Shown: positions 34,990 through 47,072 of the stretch, one piece after another
How positions within the stretch are numbered: position 1 is the stretch's first letter
Layout: the number at the start of each line of letters is the position of its first letter
Origin: Dioscorea cayenensis subsp. rotundata
Taxonomy: Eukaryota; Streptophyta; Magnoliopsida; Dioscoreales; Dioscoreaceae
Length of the DNA stretch: 64,000 nt
Assembly: GCF_009730915.1 (NCBI RefSeq)
Contig: NC_052474.1
Coordinates: 19,689,501-19,753,500 of the forward strand
Reading direction: 5' to 3'
The notes under the pieces: model-generated
What the model saw: only the letters and a program-made list of their open reading frames with translations
What the model was told of the DNA's origin: nothing
Databases searched by the model: none
Position numbers and translations under genes: made by a program

Positions 34990-37900
34990 TGTATTATTGT
35001 AGGGAGTTTCTGGTGGGAGTTACCAAATTGATTCAGGTTGTGGATCCATTATTAGAAAGGCATACGGATTTGGCAACCCATTGATTCATGATTTTTTGGG
35101 AAAAAAAAATAAAAAAGAAGAAGAAAGGCCCATATATATATATATATATGGTGTCTTAAAAAAACCAAAAACAAAAAAACAAAACGTATTCAATTGAAAA
35201 ATTTTATATTTTGTTTGGCCTCGGATGTCATCAACCACTTACCCTAATATTTTTTTTCATAGATTACGTCAAAGGCCACCACAACTTCATTATTGTTGAT
35301 TCTGATCCCAAGCATTATACGCATATGTAGATGTGTTTGTATCAACGGAATTGTATAAAAATAGTGAATGAACAACAGTACAATAGAATATTGTATAAAT
35401 ATTGTAGTAATATTGTTTATTTAATGTTTATGGATTTTCAGTGTGAGAATTTTTTTTTTAAGATTGCATGAGAAATCTATTAGCTCAGTTTGGTTTTTAA
35501 AATATTTTCTGAGTATATAGTAAAAGTTTAATCGTCACATGCAATATTTAAAGAAGTTAATAAATTTTTTGAGGGCCATTAAGTCATTGTAATTGATGCA
35601 TCATTGTACTTGTCTGTTTTTTTTTTTTTAAAACAAAGCTTATCACTTTTTATCAAAATAATAGAATAATAATGATGTAATAATTATTATAATAGTAGTA
35701 GTAGTAGTGTATGCCTATATATCACCTACTTTGACACAATTTCCTCTTCAATATAACTAGTCCAAAATAACCCACATATACGTAGACATTTAAGCAATTG
35801 ACCGAGATAATTACAACATGCTTCACATGTTACAAATTAAAAAAAAAAAAACTATACTTCAAATTACTTATCAATTGTTCCAAAACAGCAACTAAAGTTG
35901 AATTCGACTATTATATGTGTAATTATCAACGAGAAATTATTTAGAATTAGAGATAAAGATGAATCATTGAAACTTATACGCTAACTAACACACCACCCGT
36001 GAATATAAATATCATATTTCTTTATTTTTAAAGTATTTGAATATAATTGAAATCTAGAAATTCCAGCCAATATTGGAAAAGACAGTCAATGCCACCCCAA
36101 AAAGGTAGCTTCAAGGGTCCCTCATCCCATCCTTTTCCCAACTAATATTCAATAGAAAAATCCATGCAAGGCTAACCATTCATATTAATTAATCACAAAT
36201 TCTCATGAAACTTTTGCTATAAAATATCAACATGTAAATATTTCGGGTTTTTATAAGAGGGCGTTTAGTTAATTAATTTACAAAAATGAGGGCTGCCATC
36301 ACAATATGATTATGTGTCTTTCCTCACCTTTGAAAAAAATAATAAATAAAATCATATTTTTAAGTTGAAAAGAGTTTTCCTTATAAATTAAAAATTTTGT
36401 TAAAATATAGATATATTTTAAAAAATTCATATTTTGTGAGCAAATTATACACACTCGTATCAGATAAAATGAGAGTGAAAATATATTAACACAACAACAC
36501 ACATCACTGTTTAGTACATTTAAGTTGAAAAAAAAATAAAACACAACTCTCTTTGTTGTAACTTGTACGTAACAATGAAGGCAATTAAAAAGAAATTTTT
36601 AGTAGGGAGCCAAATAATAATTTTTACGAATAATTTTTTTAAAAATATATTTTTATATTATATCTAATGATTCCTAAAAAGTCAGGGCTAAACTATATAT
36701 TTTTTAAAATATTTAAAAAATAATTTTTTTACTATATATATATATATACTAATTTATGAAATATCAGGAAGCCAAACTATAATATTTACAAATATTTTTC
36801 TAAACATAATTTTTTATACTCTATATATTAATTTGTAAATAATTAAATACCACATTATAAATAGCAATTTAAAAAATATAATTTTTATATATAAATATTA
36901 ATTTGTAAAAAAAATCAAGTGGGGCCATTTCCTACTTTGCTCTGCTGGCTCTATTCATAGATTTTCTTTGTGTTAAAAGTACATCCTCTAATTTCCCTTC
37001 CTTTCCATCAATTTCAATTGTTTTTTCAAATTTTTTTTAACATAATATTATTTAGTTAATAATTTTAACTTGTTTGGTTGACATCAAATCCTAAAATTCA
37101 TATATGGTGAGGACATATATTTATTAAACTATTAATTATATATTTATTCTAATTGTTTTTAGGAAAAATTTAAAAAAAAAACACTGTGGTTTTGTAGTTT
37201 TGTAAAAAAATAACAGACAATATTTTTTTTAGTAAATAAATTTTTAACAGTGTTAATTCACATGGATAAAATAATTATTTTATTTAAAAATTATTTTTAT
37301 TTTTTTATGTAACATGCCATTTTTTATAAAAAAAAAAATTTACTATTTTACTCATATGAGTTAACACGGTTAAAAGCTTGTTAACGTGGTTTTTTTATTT
37401 TTTAACCCGAAAATCAGAAAGTTTTTATTTTATTTTAATTTTCATAGTTTTTTTTTGTCAAAATATCAAAATGATCCCTCTATTTTTCGTTTTTCGCCTT
37501 TTTGGTCTTCGTATTTTTATATTTTTGTCTTTTTGGTCCCTCTAATTGACAGATTTGCTTTTTTGGTTCTTCCATGAATTAGAATGACCAAAAAAGATGA
37601 AAATGTGTAAATACGCGGACAAAAAGAAAGCAGATTTTACAACTAAATGATAAAAATATGCAAATATAAAGATAAAAAAAACAGATTTTATATTAGAAGG
37701 ACTAAAATGACGAAAAATAAAAAATAGATTGACCATTTTGATATTTACACTCTTTGTTTTTTACTTCCATAAAAAAATTTATATATTCTTTTTTGTACAT
37801 TTAAATTATTAAATAAGAAATCACACATGGTGATTGGTACTGCGTACACCAACGACTCCACTTGTTTCCTAGAACTCCCAAAAAAGTCTCTCTCTCCTCA

Positions 37901-38000
37901 ACCACGAGCCACCCTCTCTGACCTTCTTTCTCTCCTTTAAACCACTTCTCTTTCCTTTCCCTCCTTCTCTCACTGCCGACTGCCTTCGTCGCCGCCACCA
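34990..38000. other. AT-rich spacer between the tandem kinases
   Basis: No gene seen. Contains (TA)n near 35132-35148 and 36735-36748, a (TAG)n patch near 35694-35707, and the inverted-repeat element at 37457-37750. The 150 bases before 38001 become CT-rich, as expected for the leader of copy 2. Confidence 0.65.
37457..37750. mobile_element. Foldback MITE-like element upstream of kinase copy 2
   Basis: About 294 bp whose ends are inverted copies: GTCAAAATATCAAAATGATC and, from the right, GTGTAAATATCAAAATGGTC. The match runs on as ATCTATTTTT and TTTTTCGYC. The core repeats TTTTTGGTC-type motifs. It ends about 250 bp before the kinase start. No convincing target duplication. Confidence 0.55.
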
Positions 38001-39870
38001 ATGGCTTCCCTCCTCCTCCTGCTCTTCCTCCTCTTCTCCATCACACCATCTTCATCTTCATCATGTCCTTTAAACTTGTCCTACGTCACCACTCTACCCA
38101 TGGGACCGCACTTCCTGCATCCCCTCCACCTCCAACCTCACCGACTGCCGTCAAACTCTCCTCAGCCTCTACGGCATCGCCCTCGCTCTTCGTCTCCGTT
38201 CCACCTCCCAGTTCCGTCTTCCTTCACTCAACTCATCCATCGCCTGCCTCTCCACCTTCCAATCCCAACTCTCCTCCCTTTCCCTCCCTTCCAACCTCGT
38301 CTCCACCCACTTCTACTCTCCTTCCTACTTCGTCATCTCCCCCAACTTCTGCGCCTCCATACAGACCAAACAAGATTGGATCTCCAAGCTCGGCAACTCC
38401 ACCGAGCTCGACTCTGCCTGCTCCTCCGTCCCCCCTGATCTCACTAGCTGCGGCCCTTGCTACCGCGCTGGCCTCGACATCTCCTCCCGTCTCGCCGCTC
38501 TTGACGGAAACTCCTCCCATGTCGAGAATTGCTTCTATCTCACCGTCCTCTACGCCGCTGGCATATCCAACTCTGTTGGCCCGGAGAACCCTCTTGTCGC
38601 CGCCTGCATCTTGGGCCTCGCCATCAGCTCTCCCCCTTCTTCCCATCACCGCTCCCATGCCGTCCTCTACGCCGCCATTGGCGCCGCCCTCGGTGTTCTT
38701 TTCATGTCCTTCTTCATCGTTCTCTATGTTTGGTGGTCACGCCGCCGCAAGGCGGCGGCGGCGGCGGCGGCGATGGCTATGGTGGTCTTCGATCAAGAAG
38801 GAAACCCTAGCTCTCGATCTCATCTACGACCAAACACTGGATCGATCTGGTTCGAGATCAGAGATCTCGAGAAAGCCACCTCCTTTTTCTCCCAACGCAA
38901 CCTCATCGGCCGCGGTGGCTACGGTGTCGTCTACAAAGGCGTCCTCTCCGACGGCACTCCGGTGGCCGTGAAGCGAATCTTAGACTCCGATTTCGAAGGC
39001 GATGAGGAGTTCCGCAACGAGGTTGAGATCATCAGCAATCTCCGCCACCGCAACCTCGTCCCTCTCCGCGGCTGCTGCATCACCGACGACCACGACCGCC
39101 AACGCTACCTCGTCTACGACCTCATGCCAAACGGCAGCCTTGAGAACCACATCTTCATCGATGGTGACAAGCGTCCCAAGCTCACATGGCCTCAGAGGAA
39201 GAACATTATACTAGATGTTGCAAAAGGTCTTTTTTACTTGCACTATGGAGTGAAACCAGCCATTTATCACAGAGATATCAAAGCTACAAACATCTTGCTT
39301 GATGGAGAGATGAGAGCTAGAGTTGCAGATTTTGGATTAGCAAGACAGAGCAAAGAAGGCCAGTCTCATCTCACCACCAGAGTTGCCGGAACTCATGGAT
39401 ATTTAGCTCCAGAATATGCATTGTATGGACAATTGACAGAGAAGAGTGATGTTTATAGTTTCGGTGTTGTTATACTTGAGATTATGAGCGGAAAAAAGGC
39501 TCTAGATACATCGGCTTCTTCGAATATGGTGTTGATTACTGATTGGGCTTGGACATTGATTAAGGCGGGGAAGGCTGAGGAGGTGTTGGATGAGTGTTTG
39601 GTTGAGACCGGGGAGGAGATGGTGAACCCGAAAGGGATTATGGTGAGGTTCTTGATGGTCGGAGTTCTTTGTGCTCATGTTATGGTTGCATTGCGACCTA
39701 CAATTGCTGATGCATTGAAGATGTTGGAAGGAGATATTGATCTTCCTTCATTGCCTGATCGGCCATTGCCTCTTGGGTATGGCCCTGTTCTTGTTGATGG
39801 GAATACATTCACTGTTACTTCGCCAATGCTGAGTGGTCCTTCCTTGAATTTGGGAGATATGTTGAGGTAG
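38001..39870 (+). CDS. Receptor-like kinase, At1g11050 type, copy 2, with +1 frameshift
   Basis: Intronless. It opens [20 protein letters not shown] (signal peptide) then [12 protein letters not shown]. An extra A at 38100 then breaks the frame; without it the expected WDRTSC follows and 622 residues are open to the stop. The cysteine-rich ectodomain ([25 protein letters not shown]) is followed by one TM helix (about 220-245), a poly-Ala linker from a GGC run, and a complete kinase domain: [17 protein letters not shown] (K324), YHRDIKATN (D425), ADFGLAR (D443), [11 protein letters not shown]. It is an RD kinase with all catalytic residues, acting at the plasma membrane. The ectodomain resembles the SPARK type (from memory). 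The frameshift could be an assembly error or a true pseudogene mutation. Confidence 0.9.
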
Positions 39871-40438
39871 CAAGCTCCAAAATTTATTTTGGTTTTGTTT
39901 TGCTATTGTTTGTGATTTGATTTTAGCACTGCATTGTGCTTATGAAATGTGCAAGGTTGTAAATATTTATGTAGATTTTGAGCACTGAACTAACTGCGAA
40001 TTGTATTCTTTTGATACCAATGTGCAAGTTCAGAATCATTTCTGTATAAATAACTGCTCATAATACTAATCATTGCATGATATGCTGTTCAAACTTTAAC
40101 AGTTGGTAAATACTTCTATCATTGTGCATAGGATACATGCAGAAATTCAATAGAACTCAACAAATAACTGTATAAACAGAAACACTCCATTATAGTATGA
40201 AAGTAACACAAGAATTCAATTCATTGCTGTTATAGTAGAAGGTCAGAATTGTTTCTGCAGAAATTCAATTTGAAAATTCATAAGATTGTGAATATATCTG
40301 CAGATTTAGAGCATCAGACAAACAACAAATTAAATTCATTTGACAGAGTTCAGAGAGAGTACTGAAATTACACAAAAGTGAAAGTTCAGGCCACATATTT
40401 CTGCAGAAATTTAATACATGAATACAAGAGACTATTTA
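39871..40438. other. Convergent 3' region between kinase and PI
   Basis: AT-rich sequence, presumably the 3' UTRs of both genes. No gene seen. Confidence 0.6.
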
Positions 40439-41609
40439 TTACTGCTTGTCTTCCTGTAAATTGGGCTGGATGGGTTGCACTCTGAAAGCCATTGGCATCT
40501 GGGAAGGATAGTCCCTGTCCTTTTGATGATATCCAAGCTCCATGTCTCTCACATTGCCATTCATGGCCATCTGCTGATGGTGCTGCTAATGACAACCAAA
40601 ACAAACAATCAAAGACAAACCAAAAGAGTTTGTGTGTTTATTTTGATTAAAAAAAAAAGTGATTTACCAAAATATAGCTGAGTCTTTTGTTCTCCTCTTC
40701 CAGCAAGCTTTCCTGAAAACAACACAAGCCCATTTACATCACCAAAAATGAAACAAGAAAAAAGACTTAGATTTATACATACGTTCTTCTTTAGCATCTT
40801 CAAGTAATCCATCTGCACAATGAAAAAAGGGGTAAAAATTAGTCTATAAACAGGAAAAAAAAAAAGGAGGAATTGTTAATGGAGAAATATGAAAGCAGGA
40901 ACTTTATGAAAACCTGCTTATCCCTGACATTAGTGAGCCCATTCTGCAGAGCTTCTTCAATTGGAATCAACTCTTTTGGGTTCAAAGAGTTCAAATCCTC
41001 TCCTTTCAAGTGCCTTCCACAAGATTTTAAAAAAGTTTTTTTTTAAAAAAAATCACCCATAATTAATCACAAAATCTATTTAAATCAATAATCAAACAAA
41101 TAAGACAAGAAGGAGATAAACCTAAGCTCTATCTGCATGTTATCATTCTCCTTCTTCACCCTATCAATCTCTGCACTCAAATTCTGAAACAAAACCATCA
41201 AGAAAACCTCATGAAACCACTAATAATGGTAAGAACAAACAAAGGACAAGAATCACCTCATGCTTAGCATCCCAGAGCCTCCTCCCTGAGTTCTGCTGAT
41301 ACTTCTCCAGCATCTTAGACAACCTGCAATCCAAAAACAAAAACAAAAATCACAGTCCTTAAAAAACACAAACCAAACAAAACAAAACAAAAATAACCAA
41401 AGAAACAAAGAAAAAACTGACGATGTGGATGGACTACAATACTCAGACATCTTGCCAGAACTGGAGAAAATAACAACAGAGACTTGAGCATCACAAAGAA
41501 CACTGATTTCTCTGGCTTTCTTAATGATCCCATTTCTTCTTTTGGAGAAGGTGACTTGCCTGTTTGTGGAGTTCTCAATCCTTTTGATTTCAATCTTTCC
41601 TCTACCCAT
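40439..41609 (-). CDS. PI: PISTILLATA/GLOBOSA class-B MADS-box protein
   Basis: Seven exons fit exactly: 41609-41422, 41323-41257, 41183-41122, 41013-40914, 40812-40783, 40712-40668, 40585-40439, with lengths 188, 67, 62, 100, 30, 45 and 147 nt, the canonical MIKC pattern (639 nt, 212 aa). The MADS domain is [20 protein letters not shown] followed by [20 protein letters not shown]. The I and K regions follow ([40 protein letters not shown]). The C-terminus has the diagnostic PI motif [18 protein letters not shown] pairs with APETALA3 as an obligate heterodimer on CArG boxes to specify petals/inner tepals and stamens. No defect. An in-frame upstream ATG at 41744 could add 45 residues, but the family start at 41609 is preferred. 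Confidence 0.98.
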
Positions 41610-41790
41610 GGTTTGGCTGAGAAAGAAGAGGAATTGAAGCAAGGAAGGAGATGAAGGGATGAAAAGATGGCAACTTGGGAATGGAGAAAGGAGAGGTCCA
41701 TTAATAAGGAAGGAGAGATGAGTGATGGTTTCTATACAAGGCATGGAGGGATGGTTGCTTTCAAAGAGTTCAGTAAGTGTGCTTTGAAAT

Positions 41791-41808
41791 AGAGAGAGAG
41801 AGAGAGAG
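41791..41808. repeat. (GA)n run in the PI leader or promoter
   Basis: A short AG repeat about 185 bases upstream of the PI start, CT-rich in the sense of transcription, as often found in plant leaders. Confidence 0.8.
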
Positions 41809-42351
41809 CAAACTATTAAAAGAAGCTCTTTTGCTTATCAGGTTGTTTGTTGTCTAAACGCGCGGGTAATCAAACTGTTATGTTGGAATAGGGAAACGCT
41901 ATGTTGGGAAATGGGAAACGAGGGGAATAATTATTTTAAAAATATTAAAATTAAATAATTTATTAGATGGATAATGTATTGCACCATTGATAAAATACAG
42001 TAATAGTAATGGGTTTCTGGTTATAGATATATGCTTGTAGCTCAAAATCATTGTTGCCACCGAGTGAAAGCACACCTGCTGGATGATTAATTAAAAAAAT
42101 TAAAGTGATTTTTGTAGGATTTACTTATTTAAATAAATATTTTGATATAGTTTAAAACTTTAAAAATCAACTATAAACTCTCATTCATGTCGCAGGGTGA
42201 AAACACATGTGATATCCTGTCTTTCATCCCGGGTGATCTGGTGTTTTTGGGTTTGATTTTATTGTCTGGTTTTTGTGCTTTTTTTTATTTAAGTAATGAA
42301 TTCGTGGTTTATCCACTTTATTAAAAAAACACATGCACTGAACAATTAATT

Positions 42352-42352
<1 letters not shown>

Positions 42353-42401
<49 letters not shown>
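42353..42401. repeat. (AAT)n microsatellite
   Basis: About 16 uninterrupted AAT units. Confidence 0.95.
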
Positions 42402-45384
42402 GCGATTCTTTTAAGGCTTAACTATTTAAATAAATATTTTGATATAGTTTAGAAATCAATTGTAGACTTTCACCTATGGTTTTTATAAAGTTATTAAAAA
42501 TCAAATTTTAAAGGTAACTCTCATTGAAGGAATAAAAATATTGGAAGTAAATAAATAAATAAACAAAAGGAAATAAAGGAAGTAATAGGGGAAACGCTAT
42601 GAAATTATCATTAAGAAAAATGAGATTATTATAGTATAATTTTCAATCAACCCTTTGGAAATTATTAAACTGAAACAGAGAAAGAACATATTGAAAGAGG
42701 CCTTCAACAAACACGTTTTATTCTTAAAAATGAATGAATAATTAAAAAAGGTAGTAAAGTTAAAAGAGAGCAATGATAAAGTCATGGGTATCAACAAGAA
42801 CACATGCAAAAATGGCACCATTTGCATGTGAGGTTAAAAGTTGGAGTACTACCTCCCCAAAATGAGGAAATATATAAATTAAATAAATTAAAAAATTGCT
42901 AATATTATATATATATATATGTATTTATTTATTTAAAAATGTTTATTTTTCATACAAGAAGTAGCTAGGGAAGTGAGTGATTTTCAAAGCCACTGACTTG
43001 ACTTGCTATATTCCTCTTCTCTTTTATTGAAGATGGGGCCAATCTCTATCACACTCTTTCGTACTTTCACCTAATTATTAGTCTTTTTATTTTATTTTAT
43101 TTTATATGATTTTTATCTCAATTATTAAAAATAAACAAAATTATATCAAGTTAATATTATATTTAATTATATTATAAAAAGCTTTAAATGCCTTAATTGA
43201 TACCATAATTATATTTTTATTAATGTATGTGGCTTATCTGATATATGGCTGGTAAGATATTTTTATTCTATTAACTTCATATATAATTTTTTATTTTTAT
43301 TATTTTTGAATCACTCATGCAATTTTAAGAAAGTTTTACTAAATTATTATTTTTTTAAAAAAGTGAGGATCATTGACTTGATATGATGATAAATCACTAA
43401 ATATGAACCATTGTTTAGATTTTTTTTTTTCTCAAACCCATTAAATTATGTTTTTCAATTAATGAGTGAAGATTTTATTAATGAGGATGATTTAATAATT
43501 AAAAAAGAAGAAAAAAACAGAGGATGATGTCAAGTCAGCATCATACTGTCAGATAGTACATTTGAGTGCTGTCTCTCCATTTTCTAGTTTTCTTTTTTTT
43601 CTTGGGCTCTGTGGGGCCCATCATCACTATGTACCTTCAGCCTTTTCTATTTATCTATCTATTTATTTTAAATTTATTATAAATGTTACTTGTTCCTCAA
43701 TCCTAAATGACCCTGTGATCCTGCCATCTAATTAATTCACATATATGTACTATATCTTTTTATTTTTATGTGTAGAAATCATATTGTTATGTATAAACTT
43801 ATTATGCATGACTGTCCATAGATATGAAATCTACCTATATTCATTGTGACTCGTTAGATTATCATCCAATGGTCACTATTAGTTGACCAGATTCATTACT
43901 TTACAATAAAGTAAGATACACATTAATTTAATCTTAACCATACAATCGTTAGATGCATAATATCACAATCAATTTTAACCATTGAAGCTTATTCCAACAA
44001 GTGCTATAGCAAAAACTATTAAAACAAATCAACACTTTCTCACACCCGTTCTTTCACTCGATACAAATTTTTGCTACTGTTTTGTCTTCTATTGTAATTT
44101 TTTTCCCACCCCGTTTGTACCTATGTCTCTCATCAACTTTTTTTCTCTACCTTTTTGTCGAACATCCATAGATAACGTTTAGTTATATATATATTTGATG
44201 AGTGAATAAATCATAAATTATTAAGAGAAGCGCGAATAAAAGACAACTTCCGAGAAGAGAAGATACAAAACAATTAAAAAAAAATATCCATAAAACATAA
44301 ACTTATTATATATATGAAATATATTAAAAAACATTATTATACATAAATAATATAATATATTAATTACTATAGATTTATTTGATTTGAGTATGATTCATTA
44401 AGATTGTTAGATTTTTTTTTTCTTTGTCAATAAAATAGATGCAAACTAAATTATGGTGATAACTTCGTATCTACATATTGTTCTAACTAAATAATAAATT
44501 TCATTAAGGATAGTATACTTTTATGACGGGTATATTTTAATGATAATTAAACTCAAAACTTAGCAAATGCCATCATGCATTGGATCATTCTCAAAGAATT
44601 TAATAAAACTACAAACAAATGCACCAAAACCACAAAGCTTGTTTAAAAATGAGAGTGATATCTTTGAGATACAAATGTGGCACACTATCTTAGTCAACGC
44701 ACCCATATATATCCAAAATTTAAACATTTAAATATTCAAACCCTTATTAAAAACATAATAATAATAGTAATGCAAAGTGATGATGAAGAGTTGGTAAAGG
44801 TTCCCCTTAAATTAGTTTATTTTAATTATGTAACTTTTGGTTGTGTCCTTTTCTATCAAAACATCACATATGAGTGGTTAAGAACAAAGATCCAATGCAT
44901 GCAAACATAATAGCACACATCTTTGAGTATTTCCAATACCTAAAGTTTAACTCAACTAGAGTAGAGTTAAATCCTAACCATGGTTGGGGCATATACCAAA
45001 AAATTCCAAAAACCGTACATATATATACTTCAGGTCAGAACGACGATTGACAATAAAAAAGTAAGATAGAGGAGTGATAAAAGTGATAGGTAAGGTTTGG
45101 ATTGGGAAAATCAGGCTAGGAGGAGTGGAGCCATTAGATCAACATCCAATAGTGTCCATAGACATCAATAGATTTTAAATGTACATATGTTCACAAATGA
45201 TACAGATTATATATATGTATATTGATATATAGATATGAAAGTAACAGTTAACCTTTTTAATTCTCTAAAAAATATTTCAAATTCATCAAATCATAAAAAA
45301 CATTGATGATGGTCAAATTTTTTGTATTTTTAAATTAAATTTAATTAAAATTATAAAATTATAAATTTTATTTTATTTTATTTT

Positions 45385-45565
45385 ATTTTATTTTATTATT
45401 TTTTTTTTTATCATTGGCGATGTGCTCGTGCTTGTGTTGTCATGCTTAGGTTTGTTTCATAGTGTTCATGATTAAACCATTGCACTTACTCTTGAGCTTA
45501 AGGGGAATGAACCGGCTCCCTTCACATTTGTGATAGCACCTAGCTTCTTCTCCATCGCTATAGGT
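45385..45565 (-). mobile_element. Candidate diverged SINE
   Basis: On the minus strand a tRNA T-arm-like GCCGGTTCATTCCCC is followed by unique sequence and then a poly(A)/AAAAT tail (45397-45366 on the plus strand is the TTTTA run). The A box is not convincing, so this is tentative. Confidence 0.3.
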
Positions 45566-46785
45566 GCCAAATGTATTTTTAATATTCTATTCAAATATTT
45601 AGAGCCCCTATCCAGATAAAAAAATATAAAAAACTAAATATAAAAAATAATTAAAAAGTCAAATATAGTTATACGAGTGAAATGAAAATATACCGGGAGT
45701 TTTTACTAGTTTTACAATTTATTTTTTGGCATATATATTTGTATGTAAGTATCAAAGGAAGTGGGGGACTAAAAAAGAAAAGGATGGGATGAAAAAAGAG
45801 AAAAGGTGCATGCTTTGATGCGTAACTATATTTTGTCATTATTCATCACACTTTAAAAAAATTTGAAGCATAGAGACATATTTATTTAACTAACATGCTT
45901 GATGTACATTCTTTAAAAAAACTATCAAGCTTCGATGACATTTATGTATCCATACATAAAGAAAAAAAAAAGTTATTAAATTTTGTTATCATGATTTTAT
46001 TTTATTTTGATAAATTGGTGACAATTATTTTTTTTTTATTTTTTATTTTTGTATTATTTTTGAGAGGTTTTAAATTTGAAAATTTTTAAATCTCTGTTTT
46101 TTGTTTTTAAAATTTTAACATTTAAATATTTTTAAATAATAAAATTTACTGAATATTCAAAATATCATGAATAATAGTTTATATATACACCCAAAATTAT
46201 CATATATAAAGTGAGGAAGAAAGAAAGGAAATTGATTATGTTTAATCACTTTATTGATTTAAAGAAAAAGAAAAAAAAAAGAAAAAGTAAAGTTTTGCCA
46301 TGAAGAATAAACACAAAAATAATAAGATGATATATCAAGAGAGAAAACTGAGTTTGTTAACAACTTACTTAATCTAAGGCAGTTTGATAGGAGAGGCAGA
46401 CACAGATTTGAGTATGGTCAATCACTTTCTTAATTAACAGACAGCCACATAATTCTTTATTATGAAATGAACAAATACAAAAGTTATACAAATAACATGT
46501 TTTTAAATATAAATAATTTTTATAAATAATTATTTTATAAAAACAGTTCATATATATATATATATTTATAAAGACATGTATTTATCACTCTTTTTCAATT
46601 GGCCCTTAAATTAGATAAATATATTTACTTTTTAAATGAGCATGGTTTTATTTTAAGATATTAACAAAATAAATGTTTCTATATATATTAATCAAATTTT
46701 TTTTTTAAATAAAAGTATTACCAAAACCACACATCAAGAGAGAGATTGAGTATAGTTAATCACTTTCTAATTCTGCAGCAACACA

Positions 46786-46790
<5 letters not shown>

Positions 46791-46826
<36 letters not shown>
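46791..46826. repeat. (GA)n microsatellite in the USP-kinase leader
   Basis: About 17 GA units, roughly 245 bases upstream of the start codon. Confidence 0.95.
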
Positions 46827-46827
<1 letters not shown>

Positions 46828-46859
46828 CAAGTGCACACACCCTGTAAGCAAGGGAGAAA

Positions 46860-47072
46860 ATGGTGGAGTTTTCAGAGAACTTCCAACCAATTATCTCCAC
46901 TTCTCATGTGATCCAATACTCCATCACCACCACCACCATCATCATCATCATCACTCATCGTTTTCATCCCCTTAAACAATACCATTTATTGAACAAACAC
47001 CACACTCTCCTCCTCAAAGACCAACAACAAAGAGAGAGAAAGAGAAACAAGAAAGCAGCAAAGCAAATATGA
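46860..47072 (+). CDS. Upstream ORF of the USP-kinase (70 codons)
   Basis: Opens MVEFSENFQPIISTSHVIQY and ends with a TGA at 47070-47072 that overlaps the ATG of the kinase (47069-47071) as ATGA. The residues are low-complexity (His, Thr, Ile runs from a CACCATCAT repeat) and match no known family. If the mRNA includes 46860, ribosomes would terminate exactly at the main start. It may instead be untranslated or removed by a leader intron. Confidence 0.35.
   Translation: MVEFSENFQPIISTSHVIQYSITTTTIIIIITHRFHPLKQYHLLNKHHTLLLKDQQQRERKRNKKAAKQI

Larger units (their letters stand above)
41610..47068. other. Long AT-rich spacer between divergent PI and USP-kinase genes
   Basis: About 5.4 kb with no gene seen. 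It should hold the promoters of both divergent genes. It contains (AAT)n at 42353-42401, a (TTTTA)n run at 45366-45397 and a candidate SINE at 45385-45565. A CT-rich leader lies at each end. Confidence 0.65.

Noticed and set aside
38063-38971. 302-codon Ser/Pro-rich frame and antisense 141-codon frame over the kinase ectodomain
   Set aside because: Alternative frames of a TCC/CTC-rich coding region; the family-matching residues are in the frame starting at 38101.
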